Part shown: piece after piece, positions 25,760-35,969 of the stretch
Numbering within the stretch: the stretch's first letter is position 1
How the letters are laid out: each line of letters begins with the position of its first letter
Assembly: GCA_013152435.1 (NCBI GenBank)
Contig: JAADGJ010000024.1
Span: 1 to 44,194, forward strand
Source: Chloroflexota bacterium
Lineage (GTDB): Bacteria > Chloroflexota > Anaerolineae > DUEN01
DNA: 44,194 bases
Direction of reading: 5' to 3'
Made by a program: the position numbers and the translations under genes
The notes under the pieces: generated by a model
What the model was told of the DNA's origin: nothing
What the model saw: the letters and a program-made list of their open reading frames with translations, nothing else
Databases searched by the model: none

Positions 25760-25789
25760 GGTCATCCTGGCGACGATCCGGGGATGACC
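25760..25789. terminator. Inverted repeat between convergent peptidase genes
   Basis: GGTCATCC (25760-25767) pairs with GGATGACC (25782-25789), with a 14-nt loop. It occupies the 49-bp gap between the stops of the M28 and M55 genes and may serve both. No T-run is present. Confidence 0.4.
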
Positions 25790-25790
25790 T

Positions 25791-26648
25791 TCACGGATTC
25801 AGCCGGGACGTGGCGATCCAGAACATGGCCATCAGCGCCCGGTAGACGGTCAGGAAGTCGTCGCCCGTGTAGGCGACGGTGCGATCGCCGTTGTACTGCA
25901 CCCCCGGCATCCAGGAGATGTACCAAGCCACCTGCCGATCGTTCAGGTCCACCTCCAACGTGATGGGCGGGGTATAGCAAAGCGGCTCTATCTCGCCGAC
26001 GCGCTTCACCGCGCGAGAGGCAGCCTCGCGAATGCGCTGGCGGGCGGCGGAGAGCGGCAAACAACGCGCCGCGTAGCGCGAGAGGGAGTGCTTCACCACC
26101 ACCGTCTCGATCTGCCCGCCGGTCGAGGCTCTCATCTCCTCGCATACCACATCATCGCCGGTGATGAGGACCGTGGGGATGCCGAAGTGCCCGGCCAGCG
26201 CCGCGGTGATCTGGCTCTCGCCCACGGGCTCGCCGTTGACGCGCACCTCGCGCAGCAGCGGCCAGCTGAGCACATGGCTGAGCAAAGCCCGCCGCCCGGC
26301 GCGAGCATGCATCGCGATCAGGAAGGCGGCGTCGTATGAGTCGTCAAGATCCCCCAACTCGAAGAAGATGATGGGCGCGCCGCGCACCACCTCGACGGCC
26401 GGGTGCAACTCGTCGAGGACGACATTGCGATAGTCGAGCCCGTGCGAATCGTGCAGCACGAAAGACGTCGCGCCCGCGTCGAGAGCACCCTCCACGGCCG
26501 CGTTCACGTCGCCCGTCAGCCACCGGCGCCCGATGAGATAGTCCGGATTGGCCTCCGGATCCCCCACGGGATTCCTCGGATATCCACATTCCCGGGCGGT
26601 GGCGATCCCGGATGCCCCCTCCATATCCACGGAGATCAGGACCCTCAT
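25791..26648 (-). CDS. M55-family D-aminopeptidase (DppA-like)
   Basis: The 285-aa protein opens with the family motif SVDMEGASG (zinc ligands D8 and E10). HDSHG near 67-71 and MHARAG near 112 are the further histidine sites. DppA-type enzymes release D-amino acids from short peptides and form self-compartmentalising rings. The start follows AAGGAGG at 8 nt. It lies 93 bp downstream of the isomerase gene, so it may belong to the sugar operon despite its peptidase annotation. A link to recycling of cell-wall peptides is possible but not shown. Confidence 0.92.
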   Translation of the reverse strand: MRVLISVDMEGASGIATARECGYPRNPVGDPEANPDYLIGRRWLTGDVNAAVEGALDAGATSFVLHDSHGLDYRNVVLDELHPAVEVVRGAPIIFFELGDLDDSYDAAFLIAMHARAGRRALLSHVLSWPLLREVRVNGEPVGESQITAALAGHFGIPTVLITGDDVVCEEMRASTGGQIETVVVKHSLSRYAARCLPLSAARQRIREAASRAVKRVGEIEPLCYTPPITLEVDLNDRQVAWYISWMPGVQYNGDRTVAYTGDDFLTVYRALMAMFWIATSRLNP

Positions 26649-26741
26649 CGAAGTTCCTCCTTGGTCAGGCCGGATGCTCGCCCATGTTGCATCTGGCGCG
26701 GGGGAATATAGCTCAGAATGTTCGAGATCACCCCGCCGCCC

Positions 26742-28157
26742 TTATCCCTCGTGGTAATACACGTCCCACCCGAAATACGTCTCGAACGCCTCGGCCAGGA
26801 TGGCCGCCGAGCGCGATGGGTTCATGGCGACATGGTGTTCGAAGCCGTTCTTGCAGACATGCCGCAGGAGCTTTTGTAGGCCCGGCACCTCCACCACGGC
26901 ACGGCTGCCGAAGGTATCCAGCGGATCGTCGGTGAACGTGCCATCGCCCACATAGGTGCGGATCACACCGTTCCGATCGTCCGTGGTGATCCGAGCGAAA
27001 CTCACGGGGCCGGCAGGCACGCGGCCGGCGATGGCCCCGTACGTGTTCTCCCTCCCCAGCATCGTGGCCAGCACATCGGCGTAGGCCATCCTCGCCTCCG
27101 GGAAGAAGCTCCGGGCCCAGTTGCCGCAGTGGAACAGGACGCACTTGTTCGGGTCGCCGCCGTAGTTGTTGTTCCAGTCCACCAGCGCGCTGGGCTTGCC
27201 GGAGGCCAGCTGCAGCGCATACATGGAGGCCACGCCGGTGATATCCACCTCGCAGGCGCTGGGCATCAGCTTCTCGCTCATCATGCTCATGAGCGTGCAT
27301 ACGTTGACCCCGTAATTCTGCTGCACCGAGGTCCAGCACTGGATGGCGGTCGCGTCGAGGTCGTTGGCAGCCATCCAGTCATCGATGACGATGCCCAGCT
27401 TGGCCATCTTGACCAGCGCGGGCGAGGGCACACCCTCGGCCGGGAGATACGCCTGGATCTCCTCCAGACGCTGTTTCACCTTCGGGTCGTCGTCGGCCAG
27501 CTTATCGGCCGCGCCGAACACCTCGGAGAGATCGATGGTGCTGACGGTGATGCCATAGGCCTGGAGCAGTTTCTCGCTGAAGCGCACAGTGTTGAAGGCG
27601 TTGGGACGCGCGCCCACGGCGCCCAGCCGGGCGTTTCGCAGCCCCTTCATCACGCGACAGACGCCCACGAACTTCTGCAGATCGGCCTTGAACTCGTCAC
27701 TGGTCGGGTGTACCGTGTGCAGCTCGGTCAGCGTGAACGGGAAGCCGTATTGGCGCAGGTTGTTGCATACGGAGATCTTGCCGCAGAAGGCATCTCGGCG
27801 CCGCTCCACATGGAACCCGTCCAGATCATCGGGATAGGCCTGGACCAGGATGGGCACGTCGAGGCCGGACAGCTTGATCGTGTCCGCCACGCCCTTCTCG
27901 TCGCCGAAGTTGGGCAGCACGACCAGGATACCGTCGATCCTATCCTGATTCGCCTTGAACAGCGCGGCGCACTTCTTGGCATCCTCCCAGGTCTCCACAC
28001 CACCCAGCTTGGTGTCCGTCTCGCCCAGGATCACCGCGTCGATGTTCATCTCGTCCAGGACCTTCAAAATGTCCTGCCTCGCCTCGGTGACCAGCACGTC
28101 GGGGAAGAAATCCCGGTTACCGATGATGACGCCCAGCGTGACCTTTCCCTGCTCCAT
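26742..28157 (-). CDS. L-fucose/L-arabinose isomerase-family protein
   Basis: The 471-aa protein has the FucI/AraA-type architecture. The N-terminal Rossmann-like domains include [14 protein letters not shown] and [13 protein letters not shown]. The C-terminal catalytic region includes [28 protein letters not shown] and [10 protein letters not shown]. These enzymes interconvert an aldose and a ketose with Mn. In this branch the sugar is not predictable. The FGGY kinase and the second ABC transporter in the same direction would complete import, isomerisation and phosphorylation. The start follows AAAGGAG. Confidence 0.9.
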   Translation of the reverse strand: MEQGKVTLGVIIGNRDFFPDVLVTEARQDILKVLDEMNIDAVILGETDTKLGGVETWEDAKKCAALFKANQDRIDGILVVLPNFGDEKGVADTIKLSGLDVPILVQAYPDDLDGFHVERRRDAFCGKISVCNNLRQYGFPFTLTELHTVHPTSDEFKADLQKFVGVCRVMKGLRNARLGAVGARPNAFNTVRFSEKLLQAYGITVSTIDLSEVFGAADKLADDDPKVKQRLEEIQAYLPAEGVPSPALVKMAKLGIVIDDWMAANDLDATAIQCWTSVQQNYGVNVCTLMSMMSEKLMPSACEVDITGVASMYALQLASGKPSALVDWNNNYGGDPNKCVLFHCGNWARSFFPEARMAYADVLATMLGRENTYGAIAGRVPAGPVSFARITTDDRNGVIRTYVGDGTFTDDPLDTFGSRAVVEVPGLQKLLRHVCKNGFEHHVAMNPSRSAAILAEAFETYFGWDVYYHEG

Positions 28158-28282
28158 CTTCTCCGCTCCTTTCCTGGACTTGAGAGGGGCATAGGAACCG
28201 CAAAGGGCGCAAAGAGCGCCAAGTTCCCTTGTTATTCAAAACCCGCACGTTCATAAAGTGGAATAGGCAACACAATCCTTTC

Positions 28283-28309
28283 GTAGGGGCGCACGGCCGT
28301 GCGCCCTAC
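28283..28309. repeat. GTAGGGGC palindrome
   Basis: GTAGGGGCGCACGG (28283-28296) is followed at once by CCGTGCGCCCTAC (28297-28309), giving a near-perfect palindrome with one bulged base. It abuts the stop codon of the glycoside hydrolase gene and could terminate or stabilise its message. A nearby CGCAAAGGGCGCAAAGAGCG stretch (28199-28218) is another low-complexity intergenic motif. Confidence 0.6.
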
Positions 28310-29899
28310 TCAATTGGATACCACAAGTACCCAATCCCAAGGATGCCCCTGTTCGTCCTGGCCCGGCGGGGCGACGAAACGCCATCGGCCGTCGGCCTCA
28401 GACAGATCCGCCGTCCGCAGATCGCCCGTCCTGGGATCGAACCATCGCGCCTGGTATGGCTTACTCGCGGGCAATACAAGCTCGACCGCGCCGCCCACGG
28501 GCAGATAGGCCGCCACCACCTCCCGATCCTCCGTTGCCAGCGCCAACGGGCGCCGACCGGGCGCATACGCGCCCTGCGCGATCAGCTCCGGCGCGGGACG
28601 CATTCGATGGAAGGGCACGAGCTCGGTGAAGAAGCGGCGCAGGTGGAGCAGGGAGGCCAGTCCCGGCTGGTCCCGATCCAGGACGGCGAACGGTCCCCAC
28701 GTATTCTCGAAGCCATGGATGATCCCCAACGCGCAGAAGGCGCCGCGCCAGGCGCCCCGCCGCGTGTGCTCCGGGTCGCAGAACTCATGGGCGGGGAATC
28801 CGAGCGGCAGCTCCGGGTTCCGCTCGTAGCCGTACTCGGCGAACACGGCTGAGCACCACCAACCCGCCAGGCTGCGCTCGATCTGCTCCTCGATCCCCAT
28901 CGCCAGCCAGCCGTTCTCCCTGTCCCGCGTCCCCCACTCCTGGAACATGATGGCGTCGATCGCACCGGGGTCGGCGGCGAAGCGACGGGCAAAGGCCGGC
29001 TCCCGCGGGCCGTTATGGACCGACACGATATGCCCGTGCTGCGCCACCTGCTTCACCCAGCGCCCCATGCGCATGGCCCAACGGTCGGCCACCGGCTTGT
29101 AGTGCCAGTCACCATTGGGGTAATACTCATACTCGTTCATCAACGTCCAGAAGTAGACGCAGTTGAAGGCGTCGTAGCGGGCGATGAGATAGCGCATCCA
29201 TAGCTCCTCCCACTCGGGGACGAAGATGTTTCGGCTATTGAAGGGGAACTCGAACCCCCAAGCTTCCATGATCATCTCGAAGCCCAGGCCCAGCTCCTCC
29301 GCCTGACGCACCACCTGATCCACCGTGTGGAAGTAGTCCAGGTTGAAGCGATCGAAGCGCGGCGATTGCTCGCTGCCTCCCCACGGCCAGGTGCGGCGGG
29401 TCTGCCAGTCGCTGTAGCCCTCGGGCGGGTGGAAGGGGCTCACGGGCACGCGCACCCGGAGCAGATTGAAGCCTTGCCCGGCCCGGCGGCGCAGAAACGA
29501 CGGCACATCCAGGCCGCAGTGGGCCATGCCGAACAGGTTGTACGTGGTGTCCCCCAGGATGAAAGTCGCCTCGCCCGATTCGTAGTGGAAGCCCCAGGCA
29601 CGCCCGGGGGTGGCCTTGAGGAACCCCCGTGTCTCCCGCGGCGTCACCTCGAATTCGCCCTCCTGATGGAGATCGGGATCCTCCGGGTACGCGGCGATGC
29701 GATACGTCCACCGCCCGACTTCGCCCGGGTTGAATCGCATCCGCCAGGTGCGATCCCCATCGTAGAAGCCAGGGATCGTGAACGCCCGGCCGGATGGCGC
29801 GGTAAAGGTGGCGTCCAACCTCACATCGGTGAACGGGTTCTCATACGCGCGCTCGCTTTGCACTGTCCATTCGTGCACAGTGCGATAGGGGATCTTCAT
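28310..29899 (-). CDS. DUF5060/DUF4038 glycoside hydrolase-like protein
   Basis: The protein has 529 aa from ATG 29899, which follows GAGGAGG. The frame continues to 29983 without a better site. The N-terminal beta domain (DUF5060, about residues 1-95) contains FYDGDRTWRMRFNPGEVGRW. A (beta/alpha)8 barrel of DUF4038 type follows, with acid/base candidate in LMNEYEYYPNG and nucleophile candidate in FAEYGYE. A short C-terminal beta domain ends the protein. DUF4038 barrels include the GH140 apiosidases, but other specificities exist. There is no signal peptide, so it probably acts on imported oligosaccharides in the cytoplasm. It is in line with the isomerase, VOC and dehydrogenase genes. Confidence 0.88.
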   Translation of the reverse strand: MKIPYRTVHEWTVQSERAYENPFTDVRLDATFTAPSGRAFTIPGFYDGDRTWRMRFNPGEVGRWTYRIAAYPEDPDLHQEGEFEVTPRETRGFLKATPGRAWGFHYESGEATFILGDTTYNLFGMAHCGLDVPSFLRRRAGQGFNLLRVRVPVSPFHPPEGYSDWQTRRTWPWGGSEQSPRFDRFNLDYFHTVDQVVRQAEELGLGFEMIMEAWGFEFPFNSRNIFVPEWEELWMRYLIARYDAFNCVYFWTLMNEYEYYPNGDWHYKPVADRWAMRMGRWVKQVAQHGHIVSVHNGPREPAFARRFAADPGAIDAIMFQEWGTRDRENGWLAMGIEEQIERSLAGWWCSAVFAEYGYERNPELPLGFPAHEFCDPEHTRRGAWRGAFCALGIIHGFENTWGPFAVLDRDQPGLASLLHLRRFFTELVPFHRMRPAPELIAQGAYAPGRRPLALATEDREVVAAYLPVGGAVELVLPASKPYQARWFDPRTGDLRTADLSEADGRWRFVAPPGQDEQGHPWDWVLVVSN

Positions 29900-30001
29900 C
29901 TCGCTCATCTCCTCCTCGCAAGACATCTCCGCGGCCTGAAAGGGCGCTTGACACGGCTCCCTCACGGCGGGCACGAAGACCACATTCTTGAAGAGGGTCC
30001 G

Positions 30002-30526
30002 TTATTCCTCCGGAGGGTATATCCGCTCCGGCGGCACGCGGCGTTTGGGGCGTTGGATGAGCTCGATGGTGATGCCGATCTCCTCCTCCGTGTCCAGATA
30101 GGCGTAGTGCCCATCTCCATCCAGCCCGAAGCCCGCGCCGTCCTGCGTCATGGCCAGCCCGGCCTCCTCCGCCCACGCCAGGGCCTCTTCCATGTCCTCT
30201 ACCAACACGCCAAAGTGATGCACCCCATAGCCGTGCTCTTGGACGAACTCGGCGTATACCGTGTCCCCCTCCAACATCTCGATGAGCTCGATACGCAAAG
30301 GCCCGATCCAGGAGAGCGCGATGCGCATCCTGTACTCGGAAGGACGACCGCGGTACGTCATCCGCTTCACCAGCGGCTTGCCGTATGTGTAAACATGCCA
30401 GGGGCCAATGCCAAACCGTTCCCAGTAAGCCTTCATGGCTGCGTCCAGGTCCGGCACGATGATCCCCACCTGGGCGATCCCGTTCTTGAGAAACGGGAGT
30501 TGATCTTCCCTATCCGTATTTGGCAT
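30002..30526 (-). CDS. VOC-superfamily (glyoxalase-like) protein
   Basis: The 174-aa protein has two beta-alpha-beta-beta-beta modules. The methylmalonyl-CoA-epimerase/glyoxalase pattern is seen in IVPDLDAAMKAYWERFG, IELIE, GVHHFGVLVEDME and ITIELIQ. Of the usual metal ligands, the first (normally His in HVGI) is glutamine in AQVGII, while H in VHHFG and both E are present. It may bind metal differently or serve as an isomerase or epimerase. ATG 30526 has GGAG 7 nt upstream. It sits between the dehydrogenase and glycoside hydrolase genes, which suggests a sugar or ketoacid intermediate as substrate. Confidence 0.88.
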   Translation of the reverse strand: MPNTDREDQLPFLKNGIAQVGIIVPDLDAAMKAYWERFGIGPWHVYTYGKPLVKRMTYRGRPSEYRMRIALSWIGPLRIELIEMLEGDTVYAEFVQEHGYGVHHFGVLVEDMEEALAWAEEAGLAMTQDGAGFGLDGDGHYAYLDTEEEIGITIELIQRPKRRVPPERIYPPEE

Positions 30527-30701
30527 CACACATCTCCGTGTAGTCTGGAAATACGACGACGGACGAATGACGAAAGAAAGACCGCGTTCCTGGCATATCC
30601 TGGCGCTATGGCCGATCTCCTAACCGTGCCACCCGCGGGCCAACAGACGGAAGAACCGCCTTCTCCGCGAGCCCGCGCCTCGGCGATGATCGACAGGAAA
30701 C

Positions 30702-31757
30702 TTACAGCAGGAACACGACCTTGATCGCCTTCCCTTCCATCGCCAATTGAACTCCCTCGGCGAATTGTGCGAGTGGGAAGCGATGGGTGACGAGTTTGTC
30801 GCCGGGGATCCGGCCCGAGGCCAACAACTGCAGAGCGAAGCGCTGGTGTCGTGGGGCAAAGGTGGTCGCGCCGATGAGGTGCAGGGCGTTGTAGTGCACG
30901 ACGTTGATATCCACGGGCGGCTTGCTGTCATCCTTCGGAAGGCCGCCGAAGATGAGGATGCGGCCGCCCTTCTTGGCCATCTCCACCGCCTGGACCACAG
31001 AGACGGGCGCGGGCGTGGCTGTGATCACCACGTCTGCCCCCTTGCCATCGGTCAGTCGTCGCACCTCGGCAACCGGGTCCATCTTCGAGGAAACGACGAC
31101 CTCGTCGGGCTCGAAAGCCTGGGCCAGGCGGATCCGCGCCTCGCCACGATTCACCAGGATGACGCGGTCGGCGCCACGCGCTCGCGCCAGGGAGATGTGA
31201 ATGCAGCCGATGGGGCCAGCGCCGATGACCACCACAGTATCGCCCAGCCCCACCCGACCCCGCTCCTGGGCGTTGACGCACGAGGAGATGGGTTCCGAGA
31301 TGGCGGCGTAGACCGGGTCCAGGCCGTCGGGCACCGGCCAGATGGAGCCCCACCGGATGGCCTCCTCTGGGATAGCGACATACTCCGCGAAGCCGCCAGG
31401 CCAATCCTGCGCGATCTCCCGATGGTTCTCGCACAGATCGAACTGCCCATTGATGCAGAAGTCGCACCGGTCGCAGTGGACCGGCGGCCCCACGGCCAAC
31501 AGATCCCCCGGCCGCCATCTGCCCTGATACGTTGGCCCCACCTCAACCACCGTACCACAGATCTCGTGCCCGATGATCCACGGAAAGGCCACCCGCCGAT
31601 GTCCACTTCGCAACGTTCGCAGATCGCTGCCGCATAGCCCGCAGGCGATCACCTTCAGGAGCATGCCGCCTTTGGGCACCTCGGGCATCGGCACGTCTTC
31701 CAGGGCGAACTTCATCGGTGCCCGCACGACGATCGCCTTCATCGTATCCGCCATCAT
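30702..31757 (-). CDS. Zinc-dependent medium-chain dehydrogenase (second)
   Basis: The 351-aa MDR enzyme has the catalytic zinc motif [15 protein letters not shown] and structural cysteines in [15 protein letters not shown]. Its nucleotide fold is [17 protein letters not shown]. It resembles sorbitol/idonate-type dehydrogenases. ATG 31757 follows GAGGGG. A MITE copy begins 18 bp upstream and sits between this gene and the COG4091-type gene, so it may have its own start point within or past the element. It is not a duplicate of the 21899-22915 enzyme; the two sequences differ widely. Confidence 0.92.
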   Translation of the reverse strand: MMADTMKAIVVRAPMKFALEDVPMPEVPKGGMLLKVIACGLCGSDLRTLRSGHRRVAFPWIIGHEICGTVVEVGPTYQGRWRPGDLLAVGPPVHCDRCDFCINGQFDLCENHREIAQDWPGGFAEYVAIPEEAIRWGSIWPVPDGLDPVYAAISEPISSCVNAQERGRVGLGDTVVVIGAGPIGCIHISLARARGADRVILVNRGEARIRLAQAFEPDEVVVSSKMDPVAEVRRLTDGKGADVVITATPAPVSVVQAVEMAKKGGRILIFGGLPKDDSKPPVDINVVHYNALHLIGATTFAPRHQRFALQLLASGRIPGDKLVTHRFPLAQFAEGVQLAMEGKAIKVVFLL

Positions 31758-31775
31758 GCTTTCCCCTCTTCCTAA

Positions 31776-32028
31776 GAGCGTGTCTGAAGATTTACCGATC
31801 AGGTGTTTGAGGGTCTCCCTCAGCTATCAGCTCCACAGGGGAAGGTGTGGAGGGGTCCTCCCCTCCACGGAAATTCCACTTTTCCGGCCCGCACCTGCCT
31901 TTCTCGGCCCTTTCCGAAGGACCCAGGCCGAGGCCGGGCAGGTCGAAGGCGGAAGAAGGGCTTTTTCCGGAGGGGCTCCGCCCCTCCGGGCCTCCCCGCA
32001 GAAGCAATGGCATTCCTCAGACGCGCTC
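31776..32028 (+). repeat. MITE-like element, copy D (intact, with TAA target duplication)
   Basis: This is the best-preserved copy, 253 bp. The 15-bp terminal inverted repeats are GAGCGTGTCTGAAGA and, from the right in reverse, GAGCGCGTCTGAGGA (two mismatches). TAA flanks both ends directly (31773-31775 and 32029-32031). Internal hairpins include CCGGAGGGGC-TCC-GCCCCTCCGG. There is no coding capacity for a transposase. Confidence 0.9.
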
Positions 32029-32065
32029 TAAGCCCACCCTCGCCGCCTTCGGCGGACCTCCTTCC

Positions 32066-32181
32066 CTGGACTTTGGCCTTTTCCTTTGAGCCCCCATACA
32101 CACGACTTTCTTCGCAGCACTACCCCATATCTCATTCGGGTGAGGGCAATGCCCTCCGCTACCCGAAAGGCCAAACTTGAG
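32066..32181 (-). repeat. Dispersed repeat family 3, copy 2 (minus orientation)
   Basis: This is the reverse-complement match of 19197-19322 over about 120 bp, at roughly 75-80 % identity by eye. Conserved cores are CGGAGGGCATTGCCCTC and AAAGGAAAAGGCCAAAGTCC. As at copy 1, a MITE lies close by (D here, B there). Confidence 0.78.
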
Positions 32182-32201
32182 GGAAGGAGGCTGGGGTGAG
32201 G

Positions 32202-33503
32202 TCACCCTTCGCTTTCCATGGACAGCATAGCGTCCTGGAGTTGGCGCAGTTTGTACACGAACTTCGTCGGATCGGGCGCGAAGTTCTCCTCGGTCAGCAT
32301 CGCCCCTTTCGGCACGTCCTGGAGGACCTTGCCGCCCGGAGCGATGCCAACCGGGATCCCCTTCACTGCTCTGGCCTCCTCGCAGGTGTAAATCCGTCCC
32401 AGGATGTCCGCGCTGCCGATGTCCCCCACCACCTCGCCGGCCTTCAGATCCCGCTTGGCGATGGCGACGACCTCGGAGACCAGCCGCCTGGAGGCCAGGG
32501 TCCTCTCCCCGTAGATGACCGCCTCCGCGATGGAAAGCGGGGTCTCCGCGCTACACAGGTGATAGGGACGATACAGCGTGTAGTAAGGGCCAGGGCCCAT
32601 GGAGTAAAAGGCCATGTCTTCCCGGATGCGAGGGTCGTCCGTGGTAATGACGGCGAAGACGCCGGGGGCGACCTTACCCGTGGAGAAGTCGACACAGCCG
32701 CGATGGCCGAGGATGCCACCGTCCTCCCTGGGCACGTAAACCCGGCTCAGGTCCGGGATATCCACCTTCGCCCCGTGCATACCTGGAACATCCGGCACCA
32801 GGCCGGTGGCGTTGGACACGGCCGCCATCTCCACCATCGTCTTGGTGCCATCCTTGAAGGCGGCCAGCATCTTTGGGTTCATACCTTTGCGCTCAGCCTC
32901 CTCGCGGCAGGAATCCGGCGTGGCCCCGAAGTCAATGGGATTGTTCTTGCCCTTGCCCAAACACACGACCTCGAAACCCAGCGAGCGAGCCTGTTGATAC
33001 AACATCATGCACACGCCCGGCTCGTCGCCAAAGGCCACGGTGTACACCGCCCCCTCCCGCTCCGCCAGGCGATTCAACAACACGCCCACGGTGACGTCCG
33101 CTTCCACGTTCAGCATCACCACCGTCTTGCGGCTCATGATGCCGTTCCAGGCCACCTGGGCGCCGACCTCGGCAAGCCCCGTGGCCTCCACGACGGCATG
33201 CAGACCCTCCAGCCGGGTCAGGAGCAGCGCGTCCTCCGTAACCAGGTACTTGCCCTCGCGCAGGGCGTCCTCAGCCCCGCCCAACCTGTTGGTCACACAG
33301 ACCTGCGACTCAGAGAGCCCCATCGATCGAAGGGTCTGCAGCGGACGATCGATGTCGATATCCGCGAAGGCAACGGTCTCCATACCCGCCATCTGGTGGG
33401 TCACGTGAGCCATGCCCGAGCCCATCTGCCCACAACCCACCAGGCCGACACGGATCGGATCGCCTCGCGCCTCACGTTCCTGCAGATGTTCTAAGAGCTC
33501 CAT
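32202..33503 (-). CDS. COG4091-type NAD(P) dehydrogenase with C-terminal SAF domain
   Basis: The 433-aa protein has an N-terminal Rossmann fold ([16 protein letters not shown]) like homoserine dehydrogenase, then [22 protein letters not shown]-terminal SAF-type segment (about residues 345-420) contains [13 protein letters not shown]. The middle holds a [17 protein letters not shown] motif. Members of this group are predicted oxidoreductases found beside sugar-acid and polyol genes. The reaction is not established to my knowledge. It follows the frameshifted amidohydrolase gene by 78 bp in the same direction. Confidence 0.88.
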   Translation of the reverse strand: MELLEHLQEREARGDPIRVGLVGCGQMGSGMAHVTHQMAGMETVAFADIDIDRPLQTLRSMGLSESQVCVTNRLGGAEDALREGKYLVTEDALLLTRLEGLHAVVEATGLAEVGAQVAWNGIMSRKTVVMLNVEADVTVGVLLNRLAEREGAVYTVAFGDEPGVCMMLYQQARSLGFEVVCLGKGKNNPIDFGATPDSCREEAERKGMNPKMLAAFKDGTKTMVEMAAVSNATGLVPDVPGMHGAKVDIPDLSRVYVPREDGGILGHRGCVDFSTGKVAPGVFAVITTDDPRIREDMAFYSMGPGPYYTLYRPYHLCSAETPLSIAEAVIYGERTLASRRLVSEVVAIAKRDLKAGEVVGDIGSADILGRIYTCEEARAVKGIPVGIAPGGKVLQDVPKGAMLTEENFAPDPTKFVYKLRQLQDAMLSMESEG

Positions 33504-33581
33504 GATGACACACCTTGCCGTGATGGCGTTGTCGACTCTTGGTGCCCTGGTGTCTTTGTGGTGGCATGGCCAGAGACGCCC

Positions 33582-34323
33582 TCAGACATGACCAAGAAGC
33601 TGCGCGATCGAGCCGCCCAGGATCGCGGCCTCGTCCTCTGGGCTCAACTTCAGCATCCGGATCTTCTCCAACTCCAGACGGGCGTAGGTGACCACATCCG
33701 GCTTCCCATGCGGGCCGTCCGTCCCGAAGATGACCCGGTCGGCGCCGAGCCTCTGCGCCGCCTCCTGGATCTTCCAGGGCATGACGACGCCACTGACGTC
33801 GAGAAAGAGATTGCGATGTGCCTGAGCCAGGGCAATAAAGCGGTCGATAAGGGACTCATCGGTGCAGAGGTATTTCCCCATGTGCGCGACGATGATCTTC
33901 GTCTCAGGGAAGGCCTTCGCCATGCGCTCGATGGCATCGTATCGGCCCATGCAGTCGATGAGACAGGGAACCCCCAGCCTGCCGGCGAGATCGATGACGG
34001 GATCGATCACGTATTCCGCCAGGCTGCACTCCCCGGCGTGGATCTTGATCCCCTTGAACCCCAACGGAGATCGCCCACTCGATCTGCTCGAGGACCGGGC
34101 GCTCATAGCTGGGTAGAGCGTACACATAGGGGATCAACCGATCCGGGAACCGCTCGACGGCCGCCTGGGCCATCTTGATGGAATGCTGGGTGGTGGTGGA
34201 CATGGCGAACACGACGGACCTGTCGATCCCCACCTCATCCATGACCCGCACGATGGTCTCCGCATCGTACTCCGTCCGCAGCGCATCTCCGTGCTTCAGG
34301 TGGACGTGCGAATCTATGATCAT
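33582..34323 (-). pseudogene. Amidohydrolase (amidohydrolase_2 family) with single-base frameshift
   Basis: Translation from ATG 34323 (GGGAG upstream) gives MIIDSHVHLKHGDALR and continues to about QIEWAISVG. The frame then shifts, and the rest (GFKGIKIHAGECSLAEY, HMGKYL, FGTDGPHGKPD) continues in another frame to the stop at 33582. Removing one G from the GGGG run (complement of 34059-34062) restores one 246-aa protein with all metal motifs of a TIM-barrel amidohydrolase. It is either a sequencing or assembly error or a very recent mutation, because both halves are otherwise well preserved. It lies between the FGGY kinase and COG4091-type genes and may act on a lactone or carboxylic intermediate. 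Confidence 0.88.
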
Positions 34324-34421
34324 AGGGTCTCCCATCTCGTCTGAACATACGACGATGGACGAAAGACGAAGGGCAAAGGGCAGATGGAACGGTCCGTCGC
34401 CCATCGTCCGCCGTCATCTCT

Positions 34422-35969
34422 TCAAACCAGCTGGGCGAGCTCCCTGAAGTCCTCTTTCACGTGCTCGTAAAGCCGCTTGTACAGCGCGAAGTATCGCATG
34501 TACAGCTCGTGGTTTTCCCCGTTCGGCTCCATGCGATCGATGTACTCCGCCCATTCCTTGGCCACGGAGAAGTCCTTGAAGACCCCCGTGGCCACGCCGG
34601 CCAGGATGGCATCGCCGAACGGGGCGCCGGTTCGGCGCTTCACCAGCACCGTCGGCACGTTGAAGACGTCGGTGATGATCTGCCGCCACAACTTGCTGAC
34701 CGCTCCACCCTCATTCAGCACCAGCGGGAGATTGAGCTTCAGGCCAGCCTCCCGGATCAGCCGGAAGTTGTCATACAGCGCGTAGGCGACCGCCTCCATC
34801 ATGGCCCGGACGATGTGCCCCTTCGTGTGATTGAGGGACAGGCCGAAGATCACGCCGCGAGCTAGCGGGTCCCAGATCGGGGTCCGCTCCCCCATCAGGA
34901 ACGGCAGGATGATCAGCCCCTCGCTGCCCGGGGGGACCCTCTGCGCCTGCAGGTTCAGGAGATCGTAGGAGGAGACCCCCAGTACCCGCTCCACCTCGAC
35001 CTCATACTGGGAGAAGACATCGCGCAGGTATCGGATCGACTGGCCGCCGGTCATGGTGGAGGGCACGGTGACGTAGGTATTCGCGGAGTCCACGGTGTAG
35101 GGGAAGTTGATCATCAGCCGGCCCACAGGCGAGAAGATGAAATCCAAGTCTCTGTGAACGACGCCGAAGTTGCCCACGCTGCCGAGGTTGCTCTGGATAT
35201 CCCCTTCCTCGACGGCGCCGGCCCCCACCCAGCCGGCGTTGCAATCCACCTGCCCGGCCGCCACCGGAATGCCCGGCACCAGCCCCGTCTGCTCCGCGGC
35301 CCGTGGCGTCACCTCGCCCACGACATCCGTGCACTCGAAGAGATCGGGCATCAGGCCCGGGTCGATCCCGATCTCCCGCATCAGACCCTCTTCAAACCGG
35401 CGCTCGCGCAGGTTGTAGGCTACGCCATAGAACGCCGCGGCGGAGTAGTTCAGCGTCGCCTTGCCCGTGAGTCGAAGCGTGATGAACCCATCGATGGTCA
35501 AGGCTTTCCATATCTGCTTGAACGAGTCGGGCCGGTTGTTCTTCTCCCACAGCAGGTTGACGAGGGTAGGGTGATCCTCCAGCCGATTGCCGGTGATCTG
35601 GAAGATCCGATCCTCTCCGATGCGCTCCTTGAGCCATTCGACCTCTTTCGTCGCCCGGCGGTCCATCAGGTTGTACGCGCGGTGGATGGGGTTGTGATCC
35701 TTATCCACCATCACCATAGAGGGCAACGCGGAGGAGACCGCGATCCCCCGTATCTCCCTCGGGTCCACGCCGGATTGCTCGCGCACGCCCCCGATGAGGC
35801 GACACGCGATCTCCCAATAGAGATGTGGGTCGTGTTCTGACCAGCCGGGATGTTCGTGGATGAAGGGATATTCCTCAAAGGCGAAGCCCAGGACATCGCC
35901 CTGGGCGTTGATGATGCACGCCTTGGCACCCCCCGTGCCGTAATCGACGCCGATCAGGTAATCCGCCAC
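34422..35969 (-). CDS. FGGY-family carbohydrate kinase
   Basis: The 515-aa two-domain sugar kinase has an N-terminal ATP-binding loop ([11 protein letters not shown]). The catalytic aspartate is in [13 protein letters not shown], followed by the second-domain signature [32 protein letters not shown] forms the adenosine site. Family members phosphorylate ribulose, xylulose, fuculose, glycerol and related compounds. With the FucI/AraA-type isomerase on the same strand a ketose is the likeliest substrate. GGGAGGGG precedes ATG 35969. The permease gene ends 59 bp upstream, so it is part of transporter operon 2. Confidence 0.94.
   Translation of the reverse strand: MADYLIGVDYGTGGAKACIINAQGDVLGFAFEEYPFIHEHPGWSEHDPHLYWEIACRLIGGVREQSGVDPREIRGIAVSSALPSMVMVDKDHNPIHRAYNLMDRRATKEVEWLKERIGEDRIFQITGNRLEDHPTLVNLLWEKNNRPDSFKQIWKALTIDGFITLRLTGKATLNYSAAAFYGVAYNLRERRFEEGLMREIGIDPGLMPDLFECTDVVGEVTPRAAEQTGLVPGIPVAAGQVDCNAGWVGAGAVEEGDIQSNLGSVGNFGVVHRDLDFIFSPVGRLMINFPYTVDSANTYVTVPSTMTGGQSIRYLRDVFSQYEVEVERVLGVSSYDLLNLQAQRVPPGSEGLIILPFLMGERTPIWDPLARGVIFGLSLNHTKGHIVRAMMEAVAYALYDNFRLIREAGLKLNLPLVLNEGGAVSKLWRQIITDVFNVPTVLVKRRTGAPFGDAILAGVATGVFKDFSVAKEWAEYIDRMEPNGENHELYMRYFALYKRLYEHVKEDFRELAQLV

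Noticed and set aside
32196-33494. 432-codon plus-strand frame mirroring the COG4091-type gene
   Set aside because: It is exactly antisense to a gene with a clear Rossmann motif and ribosome site. Its composition (His/Arg-rich) is that of a shadow frame.
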